DNA from: Qipengyuania sp.
GTDB taxonomy: Bacteria > Pseudomonadota > Alphaproteobacteria > Sphingomonadales > Sphingomonadaceae
Direction of reading: 5' to 3'
Assembly: GCA_019745075.1 (NCBI GenBank)
Contig: JAIETR010000022.1
Coordinates: forward strand, 1-33,729
DNA length: 33,729 bases
The position numbers and the translations under genes are program-made. Each line of letters opens with the position of its first letter. Position 1 is the first letter of the stretch. This document shows positions 26,162 to 33,729 of the stretch, piece by piece. The notes below the pieces were generated by a model. It was given only the letters and a program-made list of their open reading frames with translations. It had not been told where the DNA came from and did no database searches.

Positions 26162-26647
26162 GTGGGTATTTCGGGCGTATCGGGAAGCAGGATCGTGTCG
26201 GGCGCGGCGCTCGCGGCCGTGCTGGGCGTGCTGGCGGGGTGCTCCTCGATCAAGGATCATCGCGGCTATCTCGTGGACAATCTGCTCACGGGCGGCATTC
26301 GCGCCGGCATCGACAACCAGCGCTCGGTCGAAGGGACGCTCGGGCGGCCCACTTTCACCAGCCAGTTCGGCCAGCCGACATGGTATTATGTGTCGAGCAC
26401 CACCGGACAGCAGCCGTTCGGCCGGCCCCGGATCGAGAACCAGGCGGTGCTCGCCATCCGCTTCGATGCCGCGGGCAATGTCGCCGAAGTCGATCGCTCG
26501 GGAATCGAGCGCGTGGTCTATCTCTCGCCCGACGGCGCCGAAACGCCGACGCTGGGCCGCGAGCGGGGCTTCCTCGAGGATCTGTTCGGCAATATCGGCG
26601 CGGTCGGCGCGGCCGGGCCGGCCCCCGCGGGCGGGCCCAACGGCTGA
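26162..26647 (+). CDS. bamE: Outer membrane assembly lipoprotein, BamE/SmpA/OmlA family
   Basis: A 161-residue outer-membrane lipoprotein, the small accessory subunit of the BAM complex that inserts beta-barrel proteins. The signal ends in the lipobox LAGC (Cys27). It is followed by the SmpA/OmlA fold: a helix then RSVEGTLGRPTFTSQFG, TWYYVSS and the strand NQAVLAIRFDAAGNVAEVD. The C-terminal extension is Gly/Ala/Pro-rich, as in other alphaproteobacteria. The start is a GTG at 26162, chosen because AGGAG (26152-26156) lies five bases upstream; the frame is open further up but overlaps the divergent CBP3 gene. hslV follows after 108 bases with its own promoter. Confidence 0.88.
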   Translation: MGISGVSGSRIVSGAALAAVLGVLAGCSSIKDHRGYLVDNLLTGGIRAGIDNQRSVEGTLGRPTFTSQFGQPTWYYVSSTTGQQPFGRPRIENQAVLAIRFDAAGNVAEVDRSGIERVVYLSPDGAETPTLGRERGFLEDLFGNIGAVGAAGPAPAGGPNG

Positions 26648-26719
26648 TCGACGAATAGCTGGCCAATGGGTGCGCTGCGATCATGAACGGACGCCTCGCG
26701 ATCGTGAACCGGCATTCGG

Positions 26720-26747
26720 CTTGATCGGACAGCCGCGCCCCCCATAT
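26720..26747 (+). promoter_or_regulatory. Sigma32-like heat-shock promoter of hslVU
   Basis: CTTGAT (26720-26725), 14 bases, then CCCCATAT (26740-26747) fits the sigma32 consensus (CTTGAA, N13-15, CCCCATnT) with one mismatch. The start of transcription should be within a base or two of the hslV ATG at 26756, giving a leaderless or nearly leaderless mRNA. Confidence 0.7.
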
Positions 26748-26755
26748 CGCTGGCC

Positions 26756-27316
26756 ATGAGTTCGGATCGGGCCGGCCACGGGCTTCAGCAGTGGCACTCC
26801 ACCACCATCATCGGGGTGCGCCGCGGCGATGTCACGGTCATCGCCGGCGACGGGCAGGTGTCGATGGGCAATACGGTGATGAAGCCCAATGCGAAGAAGG
26901 TGCGGCGCATCGGCAAGGACGGCCATGTCGTCGCCGGCTTCGCGGGTGCCACCGCCGATGCCTTCACGCTGTTCGAGCGGCTCGAAAAGAAGCTGGAGCA
27001 GTATTCGGGCCAGCTCCTGCGCGCCGCGGTCGAACTGACCAAGGACTGGCGGACCGACAAATATCTGCGCAATCTCGAGGCGCTGATGATCGTGGCGGAC
27101 AAGGAGAATCTCCTCGTCCTCACCGGCAATGGCGATGTGCTCGAACCCGAGGGCGGCGTCACCGCGATCGGCAGCGGCGGCAATTACGCGCTCGCCGCCG
27201 CGCGGGCGATCTCGGAATACGAGACCGATCCGGAAAAGATCGCGCGCAAGGCGATGGCTGTCGCCGCGGAGCTGTGCGTCTTCACCAACGGCAACGTGAC
27301 CGTCGAAACCGTCTAG
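26756..27316 (+). CDS. hslV: ATP-dependent protease subunit HslV
   Basis: The proteasome-like peptidase of the HslUV heat-shock protease (186 residues). After removal of a 15-residue propeptide the catalytic Thr16 becomes the N-terminus ([10 protein letters not shown]). The downstream [29 protein letters not shown] and [15 protein letters not shown] motifs are all present. No ribosome-binding site precedes the ATG at 26756, and no other in-frame ATG or GTG start lies before Thr16. With the sigma32-like promoter so close, the transcript is probably leaderless. It is followed by hslU across a palindromic repeat. Confidence 0.97.
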   Translation: MSSDRAGHGLQQWHSTTIIGVRRGDVTVIAGDGQVSMGNTVMKPNAKKVRRIGKDGHVVAGFAGATADAFTLFERLEKKLEQYSGQLLRAAVELTKDWRTDKYLRNLEALMIVADKENLLVLTGNGDVLEPEGGVTAIGSGGNYALAAARAISEYETDPEKIARKAMAVAAELCVFTNGNVTVETV

Positions 27317-27320
27317 CAAA

Positions 27321-27412
27321 GCCCCTCCCCTTCAGGGGAGGGGTTGGGGTGGGGCCTGTCCCGCCCCTTGTTACAACCCCCACCCCCTTCCCCTCCCCTG
27401 AAGGGGAGGGGC
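27321..27412. repeat. Palindromic intergenic element B, between hslV and hslU
   Basis: About 92 bases with the same architecture as element A (5336-5433). The left arm is identical over about 34 bases, the right arm is nearly its inverted copy, and the centre carries TTACAA and CCTGTC, which match element A only on the opposite strand. It fills almost the whole hslV-hslU spacer, starting five bases after the hslV stop and ending 11 bases before the hslU start. Confidence 0.9.
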
Positions 27413-27423
27413 GAAAGAAGAAT

Positions 27424-28725
<1,302 letters not shown>

Positions 28726-28734
28726 AGACTAACT

Positions 28735-28842
28735 CCCCTCCCCAGCGGGGAGGGGCCGGGGGAGGGGGAGCGCGCCGCAGGCGCGCGTCCTAGCCAGCGG
28801 CGTGGCAAACCCCCACCCAACCCTCCCCCGTTCGGGGGAGGG
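28735..28842. repeat. GC-rich palindromic cluster C downstream of hslU
   Basis: Three hairpins in a row: cccctcccc/ggggagggg (28735-28755), gcgcgcc/ggcgcgc (28770-28786) and ccctccccc/gggggaggg (28821-28842). The outer arms resemble those of elements A and B but the sequence is not the same, so this is a related class. It could end hslVU transcription, though there is no clear T run. Confidence 0.8.
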
Positions 28843-28845
28843 CTT

Positions 28846-29089
28846 TCAGGTCGGACAAATTACCGTCCCAGCAAATGCTTCTCCCGGAACGCCAGCGTCG
28901 CGGGTGCGCGCACCGATCGGCATGGTCACCTTGTGGAGCTGCGCGGTATTGGCGAAGCGCGTCGCGATCGGCACCGCGCGCTGCTTGGGATCCCAGCCCT
29001 GGAAGCTGGCGCCGCGCGATTCGAGATAGGGGCGGGCGCGGGCGTGGCGGCGGTGGCGAGAAGCACGACAGCAGGCGCGAATGCGGCAT
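28846..29089 (-). pseudogene. Probable remnant of an S9 (prolyl oligopeptidase) family peptidase
   Basis: On the minus strand one frame gives a signal-peptide-like stretch (FAPAVVLLATAATPAPAP). A different frame then reads PYLESRGASFQGWDPKQRAV and TRFANTAQLHKVTMPIGAR, which resembles the N-terminal propeller start of exported S9 peptidases. The frame then loses similarity and stops at 28846. This looks like the first part of a gene broken by a frameshift and truncated, next to repeat C. The family call comes from memory of the ANTAQLHKV-type motif and is tentative. The region 28843-29393 contains no intact gene. Confidence 0.4.
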
Positions 29090-29183
29090 CGAATATCCCC
29101 CGAGACGCGGTCGAGTGTGCCGCATTGGATGGCGGAGTGCTACGCGGCGAGGGCAGCCGGGGCACAGAGGTCGCACCATTGAA

Positions 29184-29302
29184 TCTCACACGAAGACACG
29201 AAGAAGGCAGTTCCAGCGGCGAAGCCGCTCCCAATCCGCCGCGTCCGTATTTGCCGTGAACGCCTGCGGGGCGCGCTCCCCTCTCCGTGTCTTCGTGTGA
29301 GA
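29184..29302. repeat. 119-bp element with 17-bp terminal inverted repeats
   Basis: TCTCACACGAAGACACG (29184-29200) and its exact inverse (29286-29302) bound an 85-base centre with a small hairpin agcggc/gccgct (29214-29228). It codes for nothing obvious. It looks like a small dispersed or MITE-like element. Confidence 0.7.
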
Positions 29303-29393
29303 CCTTTCTCCAAACCTCGCCACATGAGCCCTCGATGGCGTTTTCGGCGACGATCCGTTACCCCCTGGCCGCCTGGAAAGAGGGAGAATGCCG

Positions 29394-29792
29394 ATGCCGA
29401 CCGGTCGATGCCATTGCGGGGCCGTTGTCTATGAGTTTCAAGGCGGGCCGGTCCATGCCTCGGTCTGCCACTGCGAGGACTGCCGCCGCTGCGCGGGGGC
29501 GGCCTCGGTCGCGTGGATGGCGGTGAAGTCGGACGATTTCGCGATCCGCGACGGCCAGCCCGCGCTCTACCGCTCCTCGCCCGACGCCGAGCGCTGGTTC
29601 TGCGGCGCCTGCGGGACCGGGCTCTATTATGTCAACGAGAACATGCTGCCCGGGCTGGTCGATCTCCAGATCGCCACGCTTGACGACCCCGAGGCCTTTC
29701 CGCCGCAGATTCATGTCCAGATGGCCGACGCGCTCGGCTGGGAAGCGGGGCTGGACGCGCTGCCGAAATTCGAGCGCTACCCCGGCCCCTGA
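29394..29792 (+). CDS. GFA family zinc protein
   Basis: A 132-residue protein of the glutathione-dependent formaldehyde-activating (GFA/CENP-V) fold. Eight Cys form the two zinc sites: Cys6, Cys8, Cys25, Cys27, Cys30, Cys33, Cys70 and Cys73 (GRCHCGA, VCHCEDCRRC, FCGACG). The founding member was thought to condense formaldehyde with glutathione, but most relatives have no proven activity. The ATG at 29388 is one base from the AGGGAG site (29381-29386), so the ATG at 29394, seven bases away, is preferred. It stands alone, convergent with the Atm1-type exporter, with a dispersed palindrome between them. Confidence 0.85.
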   Translation: MPTGRCHCGAVVYEFQGGPVHASVCHCEDCRRCAGAASVAWMAVKSDDFAIRDGQPALYRSSPDAERWFCGACGTGLYYVNENMLPGLVDLQIATLDDPEAFPPQIHVQMADALGWEAGLDALPKFERYPGP

Positions 29793-29816
29793 CCGCCCGG
29801 ATTAAGTGCCAGTGCC

Positions 29817-29928
29817 GTTCGTCCCGAGCTTGTCGAGGGGACTTGTTCGAGCGAAGCCGGGAACGCGGCCCTTGCCAACGCCTCGGCTTCGCTCGGCGGG
29901 GCCCTTCGACAAGCTCAGGGCGAGCGGG
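29817..29928. repeat. Dispersed inverted repeat between convergent genes
   Basis: GAGCTTGTCGA (29826-29836) and TCGACAAGCTC (29906-29916) are inverted copies, as are CGAGCGAAGC (29848-29857) and GCTTCGCTCG (29886-29895). Together they make an imperfect stem of about 40 bases. This cttcgacaagctcag-type element is common in sphingomonad intergenic regions. Here it lies between the 3' ends of two genes. Confidence 0.8.
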
Positions 29929-29965
29929 TTGTAGTGGTTTTGGCGAGTGATAACGGGCGGGAAAG

Positions 29966-31795
29966 CTACTCCGCCGCTTCGCCGAGCAGCTCGCTCTCGG
30001 CCTGCTGGCGCGCCCACATGTCGGCGTAGAGCCCGTCGCGCCGGAGCAGCTCGGCGTGGGTGCCCGCTTCGGCCAGGCGGCCCCGATCGATCACCAGAAT
30101 GCGGTCGGCGTCGGCGATGGTGGAGAGCCGATGCGCGATGGCGATGGTGGTGCGATGCTCGGAGACTCGGCGCAGCGTCGCCAGGATGTCCTGCTCGGTG
30201 CGCGAATCGAGCGCGCTGGTGGCCTCGTCGAGCAGCAGGATCGGCGGGTTCTTGACCAGCGTGCGGGCGATCGCGACGCGCTGCTTCTCGCCGCCCGAGA
30301 GCTTCAAGCCGCGCTCGCCGACCTCGGTCTCGAAGCCGTCGGGCAGCCGCGCGATCAGCGCCGCGATGGCGGCGTCCTCGGCGGCGCGGACGATCTCGTC
30401 ATGCGTCGAGCCGCCCCGGCCATAGGCGATGTTGTAGCCGATGGTGTCGTTGAACAGCACGCTGTCCTGCGGGACGATGCCGATCCGGGCGCGCAGCGAT
30501 TCCTGGGTGACCCCGGCGATGTTCTGCCCATCGATCAGGATGCGTCCTGCCCAGGGATCGTAGAAGCGGAACAGCAGCCGCGCGAGCGTGCTCTTGCCCG
30601 CGCCCGAGGGGCCGACGATCGCGGTGCGCGAGCCTGCCGGCACCTCGAAGGTCAGGCCGTGGAGGATGGTGCGCTCGGGCTCGTAGCCGAACACGACATG
30701 GTCGAAGGTGACGCTCGGCCTCCGCACGATCAGCGCGGGCGCGCCGGGCGTGTCCTTCACCTCGGACTCGGTATCCATGAGTTTGAACATTGCCGCCATG
30801 TCGATCAGGCCCTGGCGGATGGTGCGGTAGACCATCCCGAGCATGTCGAGCGGGCGGAACAGCTGGGTGAGGTAGGTGTTCACGAACACCAGATCGCCGG
30901 TCGTGAAGCGCCCCTCGCTCCAGCCCCACACGGTGTAGGCCATCGCGAAGCCCATCAGCAGGTTCATGATCACCGCCTGCGCGATGTTGAGCGCGCCGAG
31001 CGAGTTCTCGCTGCGCACCGCCGCTTCGGCATAGGCGCGGGTGGCGCGGCCGTAGCGCTGGAGCTCGCGGTCCTCGGCGCCGAAATATTTCACCGTCTCG
31101 TAGTTGAGCAGCGAATCGACCGCGCGCGAAAGCGCGGTTCCGTCGAACTCGTTCATGCGTTCGCGAAGGGCGGCGCGCCAGTCGGTGATCCAGCGGGTGA
31201 CGACGATGTAGGTGACCACCGCGAAGCCGGTCGCCGCGACCAGCTCGCCGCCGAAATGCAGCCAGAAGATCGCCGCCACCGCGGCCAGCTCGATAATCGT
31301 GGGGGCGATGTTGAAGAGCAGGAAATAGAGCATGGTGTCGATGCTCTTGGTCCCGCGCTCGATGGTCTTGGTGACTTCGCCGGTGCGGCGCGAGAGGTGG
31401 AAGCGCAGCGAAAGCTGGTGGAGCCGCGCGAAGGTGTCCTCGGCGAGCGCGCGCGTGGCCTCCTGGCCGACGCGCTCGAAGGTGATGTTGCGCAGATTGT
31501 CGAACACCACGCCCGTGAGGCGCCCGGCGGCATAGGCGATCACCAGCGCCAGCGCCGCCATCGCCCCCTCGTTGGCGGGGGTGGTCATGGCATCGACCGC
31601 GCGCTTGTAGACATAGGGCAGCGCCAGTGCGGTTGCCTTGGCGAGCAGCACGAAGCCCATCGCGCCGACAATCCGGCGCTTCAGGGCGGGACGGCTCGCG
31701 GGCCAGAGATAGGGGACGAAGCGACCGAGCGTCCGCCAGCCATCCGGCGGTTCGCGATGTTCGGGATGTTCGGGCTTAGGGGCGGGGGGCGACAT
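29966..31795 (-). CDS. atm1: Atm1-type ABC transporter (ABCB7/HMT1 family)
   Basis: A 609-residue half-transporter with one six-helix membrane domain and one ATPase domain. Walker A is GPSGAGKS (395-402), the signature is LSGGE (499-503), Walker B is ILLLDE (519-524) and the switch is His555. The membrane part has the Atm1 block TKTIERGTKSIDTMLYF and NYETVKYFGAEDRE. The closest studied relative is Novosphingobium aromaticivorans Atm1, which exports glutathione derivatives and confers metal tolerance. Residues I remember as its glutathione pocket appear conserved here (Tyr196, Arg207, Arg211, Asn270, Gln273, Met318, Met321, Arg324). It follows the protease gene by 38 bases on the minus strand, so the two are probably cotranscribed. 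GAGGG lies before the ATG. Confidence 0.93.
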   Translation of the reverse strand: MSPPAPKPEHPEHREPPDGWRTLGRFVPYLWPASRPALKRRIVGAMGFVLLAKATALALPYVYKRAVDAMTTPANEGAMAALALVIAYAAGRLTGVVFDNLRNITFERVGQEATRALAEDTFARLHQLSLRFHLSRRTGEVTKTIERGTKSIDTMLYFLLFNIAPTIIELAAVAAIFWLHFGGELVAATGFAVVTYIVVTRWITDWRAALRERMNEFDGTALSRAVDSLLNYETVKYFGAEDRELQRYGRATRAYAEAAVRSENSLGALNIAQAVIMNLLMGFAMAYTVWGWSEGRFTTGDLVFVNTYLTQLFRPLDMLGMVYRTIRQGLIDMAAMFKLMDTESEVKDTPGAPALIVRRPSVTFDHVVFGYEPERTILHGLTFEVPAGSRTAIVGPSGAGKSTLARLLFRFYDPWAGRILIDGQNIAGVTQESLRARIGIVPQDSVLFNDTIGYNIAYGRGGSTHDEIVRAAEDAAIAALIARLPDGFETEVGERGLKLSGGEKQRVAIARTLVKNPPILLLDEATSALDSRTEQDILATLRRVSEHRTTIAIAHRLSTIADADRILVIDRGRLAEAGTHAELLRRDGLYADMWARQQAESELLGEAAE

Positions 31796-31833
31796 CGCGC
31801 CCTCACTTGGGCGCTGCGATCACCTTTGCCAAG

Positions 31834-32793
31834 CTAACCCCTCGTCCGCGCCAGCGCGAACAGCGCCTCGAGACGGTCGCCGCCCGCGCCCTTCGGCACG
31901 TCGAACAGGATGCGGCGGGCGGCGAAGTCGATCGCCACCCGGTCGAAGGGGCGCAGATTGCCGAGGCCCAGGATCAACGCGGGCTGGTCGGCGAGACCGA
32001 GCGCGGCGAAGGCCGGGCTGTCGGCGAAGCCGACCGGCAGGCCGGCGAGGCCGAGCCGTCCGATCTGCAGCTTGCCGAGCATCCCCGTGTCGCTGGGTAG
32101 CGTGCTGCCGGCCACATCGGTGTAGCTTATCGTTTCGGTGCGCCTGGCGCGCAGCCTGCGCTGCAGCGCGCGATTGCCGAGCGAATGCCACGAGCCGGTG
32201 TCGATGATGACCGCGGTGCGGACCCCGTCGATCCGGGCATCGGCGATGATCATCTGCCCCAGCTTGCGCCGCGCCCGGACCACGATCTCGTAACCGCTGC
32301 CGCTGTTCGCCGGCGCGTCGATCACGGTGATGGCGTCGGCGCGGAAATCGATGACGACACGCAGATCCTGGAGCGAATCGAGCCCGATGATTCCGTCCGC
32401 GCCGATGTCGGACCCGCGCAACAGCGGGGTGGTGAGATTGTCGAAGCGGCGTCCCGCGAACTCGAGCCCGTCGAGCGCGATGGTGTCGACCGACGTACGC
32501 GAGGCCATCGCCACCAGCGTCGCGCGGCCGCTGGGAACCAGGCCGAGCGCGTCGGTGACGCGGGCGGTCACCACCGTCGCCTGCGCGCCGGTATCGACCA
32601 GGAAGCGGTAGGGTCCGGCGCCGTTGATGGTCACGGGCACGGTCATGCGTCGGTGGCGATCGAGTTCCGCCTCCAGCACCGCGGGCGCCAAGGGGTCGGG
32701 ATCGGGCGGGGACGGCGCCTGCGCTCCCAGCACCGTGCCCGCCGCGACGGCGGCCGCGGCACGGGCGCTTCGGGCAATCGGGCGTCTGGCCAT
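31834..32793 (-). CDS. Exported retropepsin-like aspartyl protease
   Basis: About 319 residues with a basic, Ala-rich signal peptide (ARRPIARSARAAAAVAAGTV) and two retropepsin-like half-domains. Each has a catalytic D-T-G: FLVDTGAQ (Asp67) and IIDTGSW (Asp198), with partner GxxGxD-type strands (GADGIIGLD). Two lobes in one chain should form a complete pseudo-dimeric active site in the periplasm or at the envelope. The ATG at 32793 is chosen because AGGA lies eight bases upstream and gives a good signal peptide; ATGs at 32802, 32817 and 32841 are in frame too. The substrate is unknown. It precedes the Atm1-type exporter in the same direction. Confidence 0.82.
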   Translation of the reverse strand: MARRPIARSARAAAAVAAGTVLGAQAPSPPDPDPLAPAVLEAELDRHRRMTVPVTINGAGPYRFLVDTGAQATVVTARVTDALGLVPSGRATLVAMASRTSVDTIALDGLEFAGRRFDNLTTPLLRGSDIGADGIIGLDSLQDLRVVIDFRADAITVIDAPANSGSGYEIVVRARRKLGQMIIADARIDGVRTAVIIDTGSWHSLGNRALQRRLRARRTETISYTDVAGSTLPSDTGMLGKLQIGRLGLAGLPVGFADSPAFAALGLADQPALILGLGNLRPFDRVAIDFAARRILFDVPKGAGGDRLEALFALARTRG

Positions 32794-32948
32794 GCGCTCC
32801 ATCCTCGCGACGAGCATATCACCGCGCGGGAATCGCGGCAAAGGAATCGCGCGCCCGGCGCGGAGTCGGTTCCTGGCGGTTTGCCGCCCATCGCGGCCGC
32901 ATTCCGAATGGAGAGGAAAATGGAGCCGAATCAGCGGTTTGGTGGGAC

Positions 32949-33001
32949 AGGAAATAAAATTGCAAAAAGCCGTTGACCCGGCGCGGCGCCCTCCATATAT
33001 G
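32949..33001 (+). promoter_or_regulatory. rRNA operon promoter with AT-rich upstream element
   Basis: TTGACC (32973-32978), 17 bases, then TATATG (32996-33001), with a GC-rich discriminator (GCCCCTCACC). An A-rich stretch (32949-32969) lies directly upstream like an UP element. Hexamers and spacing are identical to the rpoBC promoter. Transcription should start near 33008, so the 16S leader is about 370 bases. Confidence 0.88.
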
Positions 33002-33130
33002 GCCCCTCACCGACGCGGCGCTGCCGGTTTTCGAACTGGCTCTGCTCGCTACGGTCGCCAACACAATCGGATAGCCGGTCCCCCGGTGTAAATCGGGGAA
33101 ACCATCGCTGTCCGCTCAATTATGTCGGCG

Positions 33131-33142
33131 GCTCTTTGACAT
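33131..33142 (+). promoter_or_regulatory. boxA antitermination site in the rRNA leader
   Basis: GCTCTTTGACAT matches the boxA consensus (TGCTCTTTAACA) that binds NusB-S10 to let polymerase read through the rRNA operon. It lies about 240 bases before the 16S gene. The rest of the leader (33008-33380) holds short hairpins and a dispersed palindrome at 33340-33358, and no gene. Confidence 0.75.
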
Positions 33143-33339
33143 CGTTGGTTTTCGATGAAGGGACATGTGGGCGACGGCGCCCGGTCCGGGGAGTTTAAGG
33201 CTCCGGATACCGGTTAACCAAGCCGATTGCCACATCCTGATCGCCACCACGGCGGTCTGTGATGATGCATGTTCATTCGTATCCATTACGTTTGACAGTG
33301 CAGGTATCGGCTCCTTGAAGCTCATGCCCTGCGGGTCGG

Positions 33340-33358
33340 CCCCGGACCTGATCCGGGG
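33340..33358. repeat. Dispersed palindrome just before the 16S gene
   Basis: CCCCGGA and TCCGGGG around CCTGA, 22 bases before the 16S 5' end. It has the same core as the palindrome in the rplJ leader (10444-10464). Confidence 0.65.
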
Positions 33359-33380
33359 TGCCTGCTTGGTATGTGACACA

Positions 33381-33729
<349 letters not shown>

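Noticed and set aside
30056..31837. 593-codon plus-strand frame opposite the Atm1-type gene
   Set aside because: Antisense shadow of a gene with intact ABC motifs on the other strand.

Overview
The window is a high-GC alphaproteobacterial chromosome segment, almost certainly from a sphingomonad (Sphingomonas or a close relative). Three things point that way: the 5' end of a 16S rRNA gene at the right edge has a Sphingomonas-like V1-V2 region; a PEPxxWA-CTERM protein sits at the left edge; and many dispersed palindromes of kinds common in sphingomonad genomes lie between genes. Nearly everything is chromosomal housekeeping. I see no phage, plasmid, transposase, tRNA or CRISPR array.

Layout, left to right. 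(1) 73-960: a PEP-CTERM exported protein on the minus strand, between two strong terminators. (2) 986-9906: rpoC and rpoB on the minus strand, with their own promoter (TTGACC-N17-TATATG) about 250 bases upstream of rpoB. (3) 10102-11726: a small lipoprotein, then rplJ-rplL on the plus strand. rpoBC is therefore divergent from rplJL rather than downstream of it, so the classic rplJL-rpoBC block is split. (4) 11740-14483: a small membrane protein and a PagL-type outer-membrane protein on the minus strand, and a MATE exporter on the plus strand. (5) 14502-16769: a sigma70-type promoter, a CIRCE operator, groES and groEL. (6) 16823-19166: a host-attachment family protein, an isoaspartyl methyltransferase and a class A beta-lactamase-like exported serine hydrolase whose omega loop is atypical. 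(7) 19185-24948: a second Ala/Thr-rich lipoprotein (minus), then polA, a CHASE3/HWE sensor kinase overlapping the polA stop codon, and an MscS channel. (8) 24945-26136: yceD (DUF177) and a cytochrome bc1 assembly chaperone as a minus-strand operon. (9) 26162-28725: a BamE-type lipoprotein, then hslV-hslU behind a sigma32-like promoter that sits almost on the hslV start codon. (10) 28735-29302: repeats and a probable decayed S9 peptidase remnant. (11) 29394-32793: a GFA-family protein (plus), and a retropepsin-like protease followed by an Atm1-type ABC exporter (minus). (12) 32949-33729: rRNA promoter, boxA, leader and partial 16S rRNA.

The genes fall into themes: transcription and translation machinery (rpoBC, rplJL, rrn), protein folding and turnover (groESL, hslVU, pcm), and envelope biogenesis or export (bamE, PagL-like, MATE, Atm1, MscS, lipoproteins). 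The most interesting structural signal is non-coding. The spacers inside three two-subunit operons (rpoB|rpoC, groES|groEL, hslV|hslU) each carry a palindromic dispersed element. The rpoBC and hslVU copies belong to the same family, and their centres are in opposite orientation. No wholly new multi-gene system is evident.
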